Shown here piece after piece: positions 33,685-41,629 of a stretch of DNA of 64,000 bases (within the stretch, counting starts at the first letter, position 1; each line of letters begins with the position of its first letter). The position numbers and the translations under genes were made by a program. Source of the stretch: Pelotomaculum isophthalicicum JI. Its GTDB lineage: Bacteria; Bacillota; Desulfotomaculia; Desulfotomaculales; Pelotomaculaceae. The notes beneath the pieces were generated by a model. It was not told where the DNA came from and searched no databases. It worked only from the letters and a program-made list of their open reading frames with translations. The DNA is taken from positions 26,649 to 90,648 of the forward strand of contig NZ_JAKOAV010000013.1 in assembly GCF_029478095.1 (NCBI RefSeq), read 5' to 3'.

Positions 33685-34781
33685 TGTCTCGCTCCTCCCT
33701 GTCCCCTGAATACGGCAACAACCAGCAGCAGGAGGGGGATACCCGCCTGAAATACGATTGATAAAGGTAGCGCGGACGTACTCAAGTAAGTGTATAAATC
33801 CAGAATACTGTCATGCGCCATGACGGACAGAGCCAAAAGGATTACCCCCACCGGCAGGACCAGCGGCTTGTAATCATTCAGTTCCAGCCACTGGGCGCTG
33901 CCCAGCGCCGCCGCCCAGTAAAAAATGCAGATTTTCACCAGACCTCCGGCCACCCAGACGAACATAATAATTGCTTCCAGCCGTTCCAGAAATGTGGCTA
34001 TATGGACCATTCTGACCTTGTTCAAGCTTGGAAAAATCCACCCGGCGACGGCCTCGGGACCATATAATGCCATACTGTTGACGTATGAAAAGATTAGAAT
34101 GCCGCCAGTAATTATAGTGGCTGCCGCAGCCACCCGGTAAGCCTCTTTTGCTTTGTTCAGGCAGGGGATGAGCACTGCCATGACGGCGATCTCCCCCAGC
34201 CAGACGGCGGGCATGACAGAACCTTTTATAACAGGCACGACTCCGTTGTCGATATAAACCGGCAGTAATCTTTTCAAGTCCAATTCGGGGATAAGGAGAA
34301 TATTCACAACAAGAACCATTCCCAAAATAACCGGCAAGAGGACCTCATTCGCCCGGGTAAACACCTCCAGGCCGTTCCGCACGGCATAGGCGGCTATAAC
34401 CATAATAAGTAATTCAAAAACAATGATCGGTGTTTCAGGCATAAAGGCGGCAACCATAAAAGAACCAAACTGCCGGAGGATTTCGGAATTCAAATTGATC
34501 AACCACCAGATATACAATAAGGCGATAACTTTCCCCGGCCACCTGCCCAGGATTACCTCGGGGAACTGAAATATGGTCTTCCCCGGAAACCGCAGGCTTA
34601 AGTTTACCACCAGCCGGGCAATCAGCAGCACGGCAAGGGTGGCCAGCAGCAGCGAGATCCAGCCGTCCTGTTTGGCCAAACGGGCAGTTACGGAGGCCAT
34701 GAAAAGAAAGGCCGTGGGCAGGACCATGCTCACCATCAAGAATATGGCCTGTTTGCTGCTGATTTTTCCCCCTTCAAGCAT
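33681..34781 (-). CDS. gerB: GerB-type spore germination permease, first copy
   Basis: 366 residues, same family as the copy at 31333, with about ten helices. Typical segments: LSLRFPGKTIFQFPEVILGR and RNGLEVFTRANEVLLPVILG. It lies between gerA (6-bp gap) and gerC (4-bp overlap), the standard ABC order of germination receptors. It should contain the germinant-binding pocket. The very high similarity to the second copy shows recent tandem duplication. Confidence 0.94.
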   Translation of the reverse strand: MLEGGKISSKQAIFLMVSMVLPTAFLFMASVTARLAKQDGWISLLLATLAVLLIARLVVNLSLRFPGKTIFQFPEVILGRWPGKVIALLYIWWLINLNSEILRQFGSFMVAAFMPETPIIVFELLIMVIAAYAVRNGLEVFTRANEVLLPVILGMVLVVNILLIPELDLKRLLPVYIDNGVVPVIKGSVMPAVWLGEIAVMAVLIPCLNKAKEAYRVAAAATIITGGILIFSYVNSMALYGPEAVAGWIFPSLNKVRMVHIATFLERLEAIIMFVWVAGGLVKICIFYWAAALGSAQWLELNDYKPLVLPVGVILLALSVMAHDSILDLYTYLSTSALPLSIVFQAGIPLLLLVVAVFRGQGGARQ

Positions 34782-34787
34782 TGCCGC

Positions 34788-36434
34788 TCACCGCCTTCGC
34801 TTGCCCCCGGCCGGGGGCGGAGTCGGTTTAAGCCCTCTCGCCGCCCGCTGCGGGTTTGCCATGCCGACCAGCCTGGGACGGCGCAGCATGGCCCACCAGG
34901 GTACCCGCACGGCCACGTCTTTCAGATCGCCTGTATTTAGCGGCGCCACCGGCGACAGGTAGGGAACGCCAAAAGAGCGCAGGGTGGCCAGGTGCACCAG
35001 GATGGCCAGCGCTCCGCAGATCACTCCGTACAGCCCCAGGGTGCCTGCCAGCACCATGACGGGAAACCTCAAGATGCGCAAGGTAGTACTGATGTAATAA
35101 TAAAAAATAAAGGAGGCAATACCTGTCAGGGCCACCAGTATTACCGTTCCCGCGGCGACAAGCCCGGCCCGCACGGCGGCCTCCCCGATGACCAGCGCGC
35201 CCACGATACTGACCGCCTGGCCCACCTGCCGCGGCAGGCGGATACCGGCTTCCCTCAGGATTTCAAAAATAAACTCCATCATGATTGTCTCGACAAAAGC
35301 CGGGAAGGGCACCGTTTCCCGCTGGGCCGCCAGACTCAAAAGCAAGGCCGTCGGCAGCATCTCGTGGTGAAAAGTGACAATGGCAATATACAATGAAGGG
35401 GCAAAAAGGGAAATGGCCATGGAAACCCAGCGGACCAACCTGACCGTTGAACTGTAAAGCGACCGCTCGTAGTAGTCCTCAGGTGATTGCAGGGCTTCCA
35501 CAAACAAAAACGGTACAGTCAACGCGTAGGGAGTGCCGTCGACCAGGATGGCCACCCGCCCTTCCAGCAACTGCGCCGCCACTTTGTCCGGCCGCTCGGT
35601 GTGGCCGACGGTGCTGAATGGGCTCCAGGGGTTGTCCTCGATCAGTTCCTCTATGTAACTGGTTTCCAGAATGGCATCAATATTTATCCTGTTTAACCGC
35701 TCCTTGACCTCGGCAACCACTTTATCATTAACAATGCCGTTGATATAAACTACCGCCACGTCAGTTTTAGTTACCCGCCCCAGCTTCATTGCTTCAATTT
35801 TCAGGTTGGAATTCTTGATCTTGCGGCGGATTAAGGATATATTAACCCGAATGGTTTCGATAAAAGCTTCCCGGGGACCGCGCACCACCAATTCCGTCTG
35901 GGATTCCTCCACTTTCCGGCTTTCCCAACCCCTGGTGGCGTTGATGATGGCACACGCGTGCCCGTCCACAAGCAAAACGGCGTCCCCCGATAACACGGCG
36001 TCAATGACCCGGCCCAGATTGTTTGTTTCCTCAATCTGTTGAATGGGCAGAAGCTTCTTTTTGATCAGCGCGAATACCCGGGCTCTGGTGAATTCCCCGC
36101 CCCGTTCCGCCAGCGGGGCGTCAAGCATCAGGCTGCGCATAATCTGGGCACTGATCTGGATTTTATCAGCCATACCGTCCAGATAGATGATCGCCAGCTT
36201 GATCCGTTCGTCCTGGGCAAAGTCAAACTCCCGGTAGATCACGTCGCTGCATTCACTTAAAATTGCTCTGATTTGCCGCAGGTTGGCTTGCAGATCCGCG
36301 CTTAATTCCATATTCTGCAGTTTCTGATTTGAGATAGTGTTATCCCTCTGGAAGTCCTTGGGGGCATTGTCCTGCCCTGGATTTGATTTGCTGCGCCACG
36401 GCAACCTAAATCCAAGAGGTTTAATGAATCTCAT
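34788..36434 (-). CDS. gerA: GerA-type spore germination protein
   Basis: 548 residues from ATG 36434 (GGAAGGGA 12 bases upstream). Soluble N-terminal half of about 300 residues with IYLDGMADK, VDGHACAIINATRGWESR and YINGIVNDKVV, then a membrane half with about five helices ending in a basic Pro-rich tail. This matches GerAA/GerKA. It is the first gene of a five-gene operon (gerA, gerB, gerC, gerB-2, small membrane gene). In spore formers such operons are transcribed in the forespore by sigma-G, but I see no convincing sigma-G box here. Confidence 0.95.
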   Translation of the reverse strand: MRFIKPLGFRLPWRSKSNPGQDNAPKDFQRDNTISNQKLQNMELSADLQANLRQIRAILSECSDVIYREFDFAQDERIKLAIIYLDGMADKIQISAQIMRSLMLDAPLAERGGEFTRARVFALIKKKLLPIQQIEETNNLGRVIDAVLSGDAVLLVDGHACAIINATRGWESRKVEESQTELVVRGPREAFIETIRVNISLIRRKIKNSNLKIEAMKLGRVTKTDVAVVYINGIVNDKVVAEVKERLNRINIDAILETSYIEELIEDNPWSPFSTVGHTERPDKVAAQLLEGRVAILVDGTPYALTVPFLFVEALQSPEDYYERSLYSSTVRLVRWVSMAISLFAPSLYIAIVTFHHEMLPTALLLSLAAQRETVPFPAFVETIMMEFIFEILREAGIRLPRQVGQAVSIVGALVIGEAAVRAGLVAAGTVILVALTGIASFIFYYYISTTLRILRFPVMVLAGTLGLYGVICGALAILVHLATLRSFGVPYLSPVAPLNTGDLKDVAVRVPWWAMLRRPRLVGMANPQRAARGLKPTPPPAGGKRRR

Positions 36435-36599
36435 CTAAGAAAAATATCCCTTCCAAAAAATTTTATCCCGGTATAGAAGATGGTTTATATTATTACCCTT
36501 AAATGGAATTATATTTATTTCCCTTTTAAACTGTTGACTGTCCCGACCGAATACCCCGCTTTCACCTCCCCCGTTTTTTTGACAAGCTCTGTCATTAGC

Positions 36600-36628
36600 T
36601 TGACAATTTTTATTAATCGGGATATAAG
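36600..36628 (+). promoter_or_regulatory. SigA-type promoter of the Fur/zinc operon
   Basis: TTGACA (36600-36605), 17 bases, TATAAG (36623-36628), 49 bp before the regulator start. The AT-rich stretch after it (36629-36663) is where a metal-responsive operator would be expected; no clear Fur/Zur palindrome is seen. Confidence 0.75.
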
Positions 36629-36677
36629 TAATATTGAGTTGCAAATAAGAATATATATTATTTAGGGGGCAGCCCAG

Positions 36678-37115
36678 GTGAAAGAGGACTATGTGATTGA
36701 GCTGTTTCGTAAAAACGGCTATAAGATTACACCGCAGAGGCAGGAAATTTTAAAGGCCTTCACGGGGAATCACGATAACCATCCCCTTAGCGCTGAAGAA
36801 GTTCACCAGAAGATTATTGAAAGTTATCCCAATATCGGCATTGACACAATCTACCGCAACCTGATTGTTTTCTTAAACTTGGGAATTATCAATAAGCTAA
36901 ACTTCAGGGAAGGCAAAAGCCGGTACGAGTTGAATTCGGGAAAACACCACCATCATCTAGTTTGTTTGAAGTGCGGCATCACCGAAGAGATTGACTACTG
37001 CCCATTTAAGACGCTTGACTGGGAAAAAATAGAAGAAGAAAAAAAGTTTGAAATTAAGAAGCATAGTTTTGAGCTCTTCGGCTACTGCGAATTATGCAGA
37101 GAAAAGAAACATTAA
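36678..37115 (+). CDS. Fur-family metal-responsive regulator (Zur-like)
   Basis: 145 residues from GTG behind GGGGG. Winged helix: RKNGYKITPQRQEILKAFTG, LSAEEVHQKI and IGIDTIYRNLIVFLNLGII. The dimerisation domain has HHHHLVCLKCGITEEIDYC and a final CELC, giving the two CxxC motifs of the structural zinc site. Because it heads an operon with a zinc-type ABC transporter, Zur is more likely than Fur or PerR; that is inference from context. Confidence 0.9.
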   Translation: MKEDYVIELFRKNGYKITPQRQEILKAFTGNHDNHPLSAEEVHQKIIESYPNIGIDTIYRNLIVFLNLGIINKLNFREGKSRYELNSGKHHHHLVCLKCGITEEIDYCPFKTLDWEKIEEEKKFEIKKHSFELFGYCELCREKKH

Positions 37116-37140
37116 ACATTGGAAGAGGCGTTGAAATAAG

Positions 37141-37962
37141 ATGACCTATACTGGTATCATGCGAAAATTGCATAGAGAATCCTGTGGATTGTGCCGCACG
37201 GAGTTAAAAAACTTCGGTGTCACCATAGGTAAGACAGAAATATTGCGCGATATTGATCTCCACATTCACTGTGGCGAGCTGACGGCTCTAGTCGGCCCGA
37301 ACGGAGCAGGCAAGACGACATTGTTAAAGGCGATTCTCGGGGAAATCAGTCATACCGGAGAATTATCTTTCCTTGATGCCGGTGACTGTCGCAGGAACCC
37401 CATTGTTGGCTACGTTCCTCAGAGGCTTGAATTTGATACAGGCTCGCCCATCAGTGTATTGGATTTGTTTGCAGCCTGTTTGTCATCCTGGCCGGTTTGC
37501 CTTGGCCATTCCCGCCGTCTCCGGGAGCGCGCTTCAGCAAGATTGGCCAGTGTTCAGGCGGAGCACCTGTTGGACCGGCGCCTGGGGGATTTGTCAGGTG
37601 GAGAACTGCAAAGAGTTCTCCTCGCCATGGCTTTAGATCCCAATCCCGACCTGCTGCTGCTGGACGAACCGGTGTCCGGTGTTGACGTGCAAGGCAAAGA
37701 AATATTTTATGATCTGGTTTCTAACTTGCGTCAACAATATGATTTGTCTATAATTTTGGTTTCCCATGATTGGCCGTTGGTGTCCCGTTACGCTGACCGT
37801 ATCGTTCTGCTGGACCGGACAATCCAATACTGTGGCACACCGCAAGAAGTTTTTTCCGATGAGAAGATACTTAGGTCCTATGGACCGCCGGTACGGGAAG
37901 AAATTGACCAAATCCGCGTGAAACCTCAAATAATACCTAGTGGTGAAGGAGTGGGTGCATGA
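37141..37962 (+). CDS. znuC: Metal (zinc/manganese) ABC transporter ATPase
   Basis: 273 residues. Walker A GPNGAGKTT near residues 53-61, Q-loop in VGYVPQRLEF, signature LSGGELQRVLLA, Walker B LLLLDEPVSGVD and switch His SHDW. This is the ZnuC/MntB-type pattern. It follows the Fur-family gene by 25 bp and overlaps the permease by 4 bp. The N-terminus has an unusual CGLC pair before the ATPase domain. It should drive uptake of zinc or a similar metal. Confidence 0.92.
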   Translation: MTYTGIMRKLHRESCGLCRTELKNFGVTIGKTEILRDIDLHIHCGELTALVGPNGAGKTTLLKAILGEISHTGELSFLDAGDCRRNPIVGYVPQRLEFDTGSPISVLDLFAACLSSWPVCLGHSRRLRERASARLASVQAEHLLDRRLGDLSGGELQRVLLAMALDPNPDLLLLDEPVSGVDVQGKEIFYDLVSNLRQQYDLSIILVSHDWPLVSRYADRIVLLDRTIQYCGTPQEVFSDEKILRSYGPPVREEIDQIRVKPQIIPSGEGVGA

Positions 37963-38801
37963 TGGAAACATGGTATGGTTTTATTAACCATATTCTCCCA
38001 TTTGCCTGGACCCATCACACTTTTATGAAAAACGCGCTTTTGGCGGTGCTTCTCGTCGGTCCGATGTTTGCTATCATGGGGACGATGGTTGTTAATAACA
38101 AAATGGCCTTTTTTTCCGACACGGTTGGTCACTCTGCTCTAACCGGCATCGCTATCGGGGTGCTTCTTGGTTTCCAGGACCCGCTATGGATTATGGTAAT
38201 TTTCTCTGTGGTTCTGGCTGTTGCCATATCTATCTTGAATAACCTGACCAACGCTTCCACCGATACAACTATTGGAGCTGTTTCCGCCACAATGGTGGCG
38301 CTTGGCATTGTCATACTCTCACGTGGCGGTGGGTTTAATAAGTTTTCCCGGTTTCTTGTGGGCGATCTGCTGAGCATCACCCCGGACGAATTGCTGTTGC
38401 TGGCATGCACGCTCGTGGGTGTTCTCATTCTGTGGGGGGTTACGTTCAACAAGTTTTTGCTGGTAAGCGTAAATACATCCCTGGCACTCAGCAGAGGTAT
38501 TCCGGTTCGCCTCGTTGAAACCCTTTTTTGTATAACAACAGCGGTCGTAGTAACGATCTCCATTCAATGGGTCGGTATTTTAATCATCAATTCTCTCCTA
38601 ATTTTACCTGCGGCCGCCGCGCGCAATATATCCCGCAACATGCGGCAGTATCATTTAGTCTCTTTAATTATTAGCCTTACCTCAGGGATTGTGGGATTGC
38701 TCATGTCGTATTATTGGTCGACAGCCACCGGGGCAACCATCGTTTTGTTCGCGGCGCTGTTTTACTTGGGCACACTTCTGGTAAAACCCAGATTTGCTTA
38801 G
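37959..38801 (+). CDS. znuB: Metal ABC transporter permease
   Basis: 280 residues, about eight helices, ABC-3 family (ZnuB/AdcB/MntC-like). Characteristic parts are MGTMVVNNKMAFFSDTVGHS near residue 35, GLLMSYYWSTATGATIVLF near the C-terminus and VKPRFA at the end. ATG 37959 overlaps the ATPase stop; the ATG at 37962 is the alternative. No substrate-binding lipoprotein is encoded nearby, so that component must be elsewhere. Confidence 0.92.
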   Translation: MMETWYGFINHILPFAWTHHTFMKNALLAVLLVGPMFAIMGTMVVNNKMAFFSDTVGHSALTGIAIGVLLGFQDPLWIMVIFSVVLAVAISILNNLTNASTDTTIGAVSATMVALGIVILSRGGGFNKFSRFLVGDLLSITPDELLLLACTLVGVLILWGVTFNKFLLVSVNTSLALSRGIPVRLVETLFCITTAVVVTISIQWVGILIINSLLILPAAAARNISRNMRQYHLVSLIISLTSGIVGLLMSYYWSTATGATIVLFAALFYLGTLLVKPRFA

Positions 38802-38987
38802 GCTGTAACAATTAGAAATTTACATAAAGTGGTACGGGATTATAAGTGACCAGCGAATTTGTTCTTGTAGTATGCCTGGCTTGACAAGGAATATATTTAT
38901 GATAGGCTTGTTGTAGGTGAGTAAGCAATAAATTATGGAACAAATAGCGTCAGATAAGTTTTTACGTACGGAGGTGACAAGAGTATT

Positions 38988-39485
38988 ATGTCCCCCGCAT
39001 TAATCGACTGGCTTGCCGTTCTTGCATTTTTGCTGGGTATAATTGCATTTTTGCTGGAGATATTCATTTTCCCCGGTTTTGGTGTGGCCGGTATCACAGG
39101 GATTATCCTGGTAGGCTGGGGAGTGCTTCTGATCGCGGTGGATGTTACTCAAGCAACAGCGGCACTTGTTCTGGCCATAGTCGCTACTGTTGTGATATTA
39201 ATTGTGGGTCTGCGGATGGCGTCCCGCTATAACATGTGGTACAAGTTAACTTTACAGAACAAGCAGCATAATAATGAAGGGTATGTCGCACCCGCGCCGG
39301 AATTGAGTCTCTATGCCGGGAAGGAAGGTGTTGCCCTGACTCCACTTAGACCGGCTGGTTCGGCGGAGGTTGACGGCCGCCGCCTGGATGTGGTGACTGA
39401 GGGAGAATTTATTCCCAAAGGCACACGGGTTAAAGTGGCCAAAGTTGAAGGTACGCGTGTTGTGGTGAAGGAAATAACTAGTTAA
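38988..39485 (+). CDS. NfeD-family membrane protein
   Basis: 165 residues from ATG. Several N-terminal helices (LAVLAFLLGIIAFLLEIFIF, GVAGITGIILVGWGVLLIAV and a third) are followed by an OB-fold domain (GVALTPLRPAGSAEVDGRRL, GEFIPKGTRVKVAKVEGTRV), the NfeD C-terminal domain. NfeD proteins accompany flotillin-like proteins, here FloA encoded 57 bp downstream. No SppA-like protease domain is fused, unlike the longer NfeD type. Confidence 0.92.
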   Translation: MSPALIDWLAVLAFLLGIIAFLLEIFIFPGFGVAGITGIILVGWGVLLIAVDVTQATAALVLAIVATVVILIVGLRMASRYNMWYKLTLQNKQHNNEGYVAPAPELSLYAGKEGVALTPLRPAGSAEVDGRRLDVVTEGEFIPKGTRVKVAKVEGTRVVVKEITS

Positions 39486-39542
39486 GTAAGGAAAGTATAT
39501 TATAACTTAAATCGAATGAATTAACATTAAGGAGTGGAGAAA

Positions 39543-40547
39543 ATGAGTTCAGGAGCTATCGCATCTCTATTAATGTTTTTTTTGATCCTGATCGGTGTGG
39601 TTGTGGTATTTAGCTTTATTCCAGTGGGATTGTGGATTTCAGCCTTGGCAGCTGGGGTGAGAGTTGGTATATTTACCTTGATCGGCATGCGCTTGCGTAG
39701 GGTGCCCCCGGCAAGGATCGTCAACCCATTGATTAAATCCGATAAAGCTGGTCTGAACATTACTGTAAATCAGCTTGAAGCGCATTATTTGGCCGGAGGC
39801 AATGTGGACAGGGTGGTTAATGCTTTAATTGCCGCGGAGCGGGCGGCCATACCTCTGCCTTTCGAGCGGGCCGCGGCTATCGATCTGGCAGGACGTGAGG
39901 TATTTCAAGCCGTGCAAATGAGCGTAAATCCCAAGGTATTGGAAACACCCTTGGTATCGGCAGTGGCAAAAGACGGTATCGAGGTCAAAGTTGTCGCCAG
40001 GGTAACGGTACGGGCCAACATTGACCGCCTGGTAGGCGGCGCCGGTGAGGAAACTATTCTTGCCAGGGTAGGTGAGGGAGTAGTCACAACCGTTGGCAGC
40101 GCGGATAGCCATAAGCATGTTCTGGAAAACCCCGATATGATTTCCCAAACTGTTCTAAGCAAGGGACTTGACGCCGGAACAGCTTTTGAGATATTGTCGA
40201 TTGACATCGCGGACGTTGATGTCGGGCGCAACATCGGTGCGCAGCTGCAAACCGACCAGGCCGAAGCAGACAAGCGGATTGCCCAGGCCAAGGCGGAGGA
40301 GCGCAGGGCTATGGCGGTGGCCAGAGAACAAGAGATGAAGGCTTCTGTTCAGGAAATGCACGCCAAGGTGGTTGAAGCCGAGGCACAGGTGCCCCTGGCG
40401 ATGTCCGACGCCCTGCGGCAGGGTAAGATCGGTGTGATGGATTATTACAACCTCCAGAACCTCCTGGCTGACACCCAGATGCGCGACGCTCTGTCCAAGA
40501 TGGGCAAAGGGCGGGAAGACAGCGGGCCGATTTTGCCGGCCAAATAA
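39543..40547 (+). CDS. floA: Flotillin-like protein FloA
   Basis: 334 residues. I start at ATG 39543 behind AAGGAGTGG; the GTG at 39534 overlaps this site. An N-terminal hydrophobic hairpin ([20 protein letters not shown] and [20 protein letters not shown]) is followed by the band-7 domain ([40 protein letters not shown]) and a coiled coil rich in Glu, Ala and Lys ([20 protein letters not shown]). This is the FloA (YqfA) type that organises functional membrane microdomains. Operon with nfeD. Confidence 0.95.
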   Translation: MSSGAIASLLMFFLILIGVVVVFSFIPVGLWISALAAGVRVGIFTLIGMRLRRVPPARIVNPLIKSDKAGLNITVNQLEAHYLAGGNVDRVVNALIAAERAAIPLPFERAAAIDLAGREVFQAVQMSVNPKVLETPLVSAVAKDGIEVKVVARVTVRANIDRLVGGAGEETILARVGEGVVTTVGSADSHKHVLENPDMISQTVLSKGLDAGTAFEILSIDIADVDVGRNIGAQLQTDQAEADKRIAQAKAEERRAMAVAREQEMKASVQEMHAKVVEAEAQVPLAMSDALRQGKIGVMDYYNLQNLLADTQMRDALSKMGKGREDSGPILPAK

Positions 40548-40569
40548 AATTATTTTAGGGTGTGTTACT

Positions 40570-41019
40570 GTGAAATATATATGGATCATATTAATGATCT
40601 TGATAATTGTTCGGAGCATCAGGCTATTTGTTAAGCGTTCCACGACCTGGGAGCAGCCTGTGACCGACGAAGGTTCCTCATCCGGACGGGAAGACATTTC
40701 CCCTGGTAGTTTTCCGCCAAGTGAGCTAGACAAAAACAGATTCAAATTGAAAACACCCGGCGAACAGAACAGGGAGAGTGGTGATTTGACCGCGGGTGGC
40801 ACTGCCGGGTATGCGTTGATGCAGGGAGAACCCGGTAAGGAGTGCAATTTTGATCAGGACAGTAAAATAAGCGCTTGCCGGCAACAACAAGGGCGGCATG
40901 GTAGGCTGGAACCTTTTGACGATTTGGTCTGTGCCGGGGAATTTGTCAAAGGATTTATTTGGTTCCAGATACTTGGTCCCCGCGGCGGGATGCAGGCAAA
41001 GAAAGGGTTAAATAAATAG
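40570..41019 (+). CDS. Hypothetical membrane protein after floA
   Basis: 149 residues from GTG. One N-terminal helix (YIWIILMILIIVRSIRLFV), then a hydrophilic, likely disordered region rich in Gly, Ser and Glu, and a short C-terminal segment EPFDDLVCAGEFVKGFIWFQ. It starts 22 bp after floA, the position of yqfB in Bacillus, but I see no clear similarity. Probably cotranscribed with nfeD-floA. Confidence 0.6.
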   Translation: MKYIWIILMILIIVRSIRLFVKRSTTWEQPVTDEGSSSGREDISPGSFPPSELDKNRFKLKTPGEQNRESGDLTAGGTAGYALMQGEPGKECNFDQDSKISACRQQQGRHGRLEPFDDLVCAGEFVKGFIWFQILGPRGGMQAKKGLNK

Positions 41020-41062
41020 CAGTTACGACTATTTAGCTTAATTGATAATAAAGCTGCTCAGG

Positions 41063-41082
41063 CTGGGGCTGCGCTGCCCCAG
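41063..41082 (+). terminator. GC-rich hairpin after the floA operon
   Basis: A 7-bp stem CTGGGGC / GCCCCAG with a 6-base loop, followed by TGGCGATTTT. It lies 43 bp after the last stop of the operon. Confidence 0.6.
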
Positions 41083-41122
41083 TGGCGATTTTAAAAAAGA
41101 TAAGGCGCTTAAGCGCGAATAC

Positions 41123-41152
41123 AACCGAGCCCGAAGAAGAACGAGCTCGGTT
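41123..41152 (+). terminator. Second hairpin, probable terminator
   Basis: AACCGAGC / GCTCGGTT, 8-bp stem and a 14-base loop, with a weak AT-rich tail (ATTTATTAG). Backs up the hairpin at 41063. Confidence 0.55.
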
Positions 41153-41166
41153 ATTTATTAGGGTAT

Positions 41167-41512
41167 TTAAGGCACCGGCTTTGTTTTAATAATTTCGTCA
41201 ACATTTAAGATGCCGAATATGGTTTTTACTTCAACCTTTGTATTGAGGTAGCACATTTGATAAATCAATTGTACTTCCGCTAAAAGTTAAATCATATTCT
41301 TTAGCTGGATTTGTCACTTGAACGGTTTTAGTGCTGAAGACTATGTCATTATCGGATCCTAACCCCGGGCCATGAGTAAATAATGTAACTCCGATAAAAA
41401 CAATGATTACAGCGGTTGAGGCTGCGAAAATTGGTATTCTGACTTTAAAAATATGGGGGGCTATAATTAAAAATCCAAGCATTACCAGTAAAATTCCATA
41501 AAGATAATTCAT
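41167..41512 (-). pseudogene. LiaF-like small membrane protein, frameshifted near its end
   Basis: ATG 41512 behind GGGAGC opens a frame with two helices (YLYGILLVMLGFLIIAPHIF and PIFAASTAVIIVFIGVTLF) and the segment EYDLTFSGSTIDLSN, which resembles the start of the LiaF/DUF2154 wall-response domain. The frame stops at 41231. A one-base shift just before the stop continues the protein-like reading NTKVEVKTIFGILNVDEIIK up to 41167. So the gene looks frameshifted; whether mutation or sequencing error cannot be told. Even with the repair it is shorter than LiaF (~115 residues). Confidence 0.6.
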
Positions 41513-41579
41513 TCTTTAAGCTCCCATCCATATTGCTATGAGTAGCTTATTCAAAAATTGGGTTAATGCTACTGAAAGA

Positions 41580-41604
41580 ATAAAAAAAACCGCTCATGGC
41601 GGTT
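41580..41604 (-). terminator. Terminator of the RND pump operon
   Basis: On the minus strand AACCGC / GCGGTT with a 5-base loop is followed by a run of T residues. It lies 26 bp past the pump gene's stop. Confidence 0.82.
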
Positions 41605-41629
41605 GAATGGTGTAACTTAGACCTGACTT

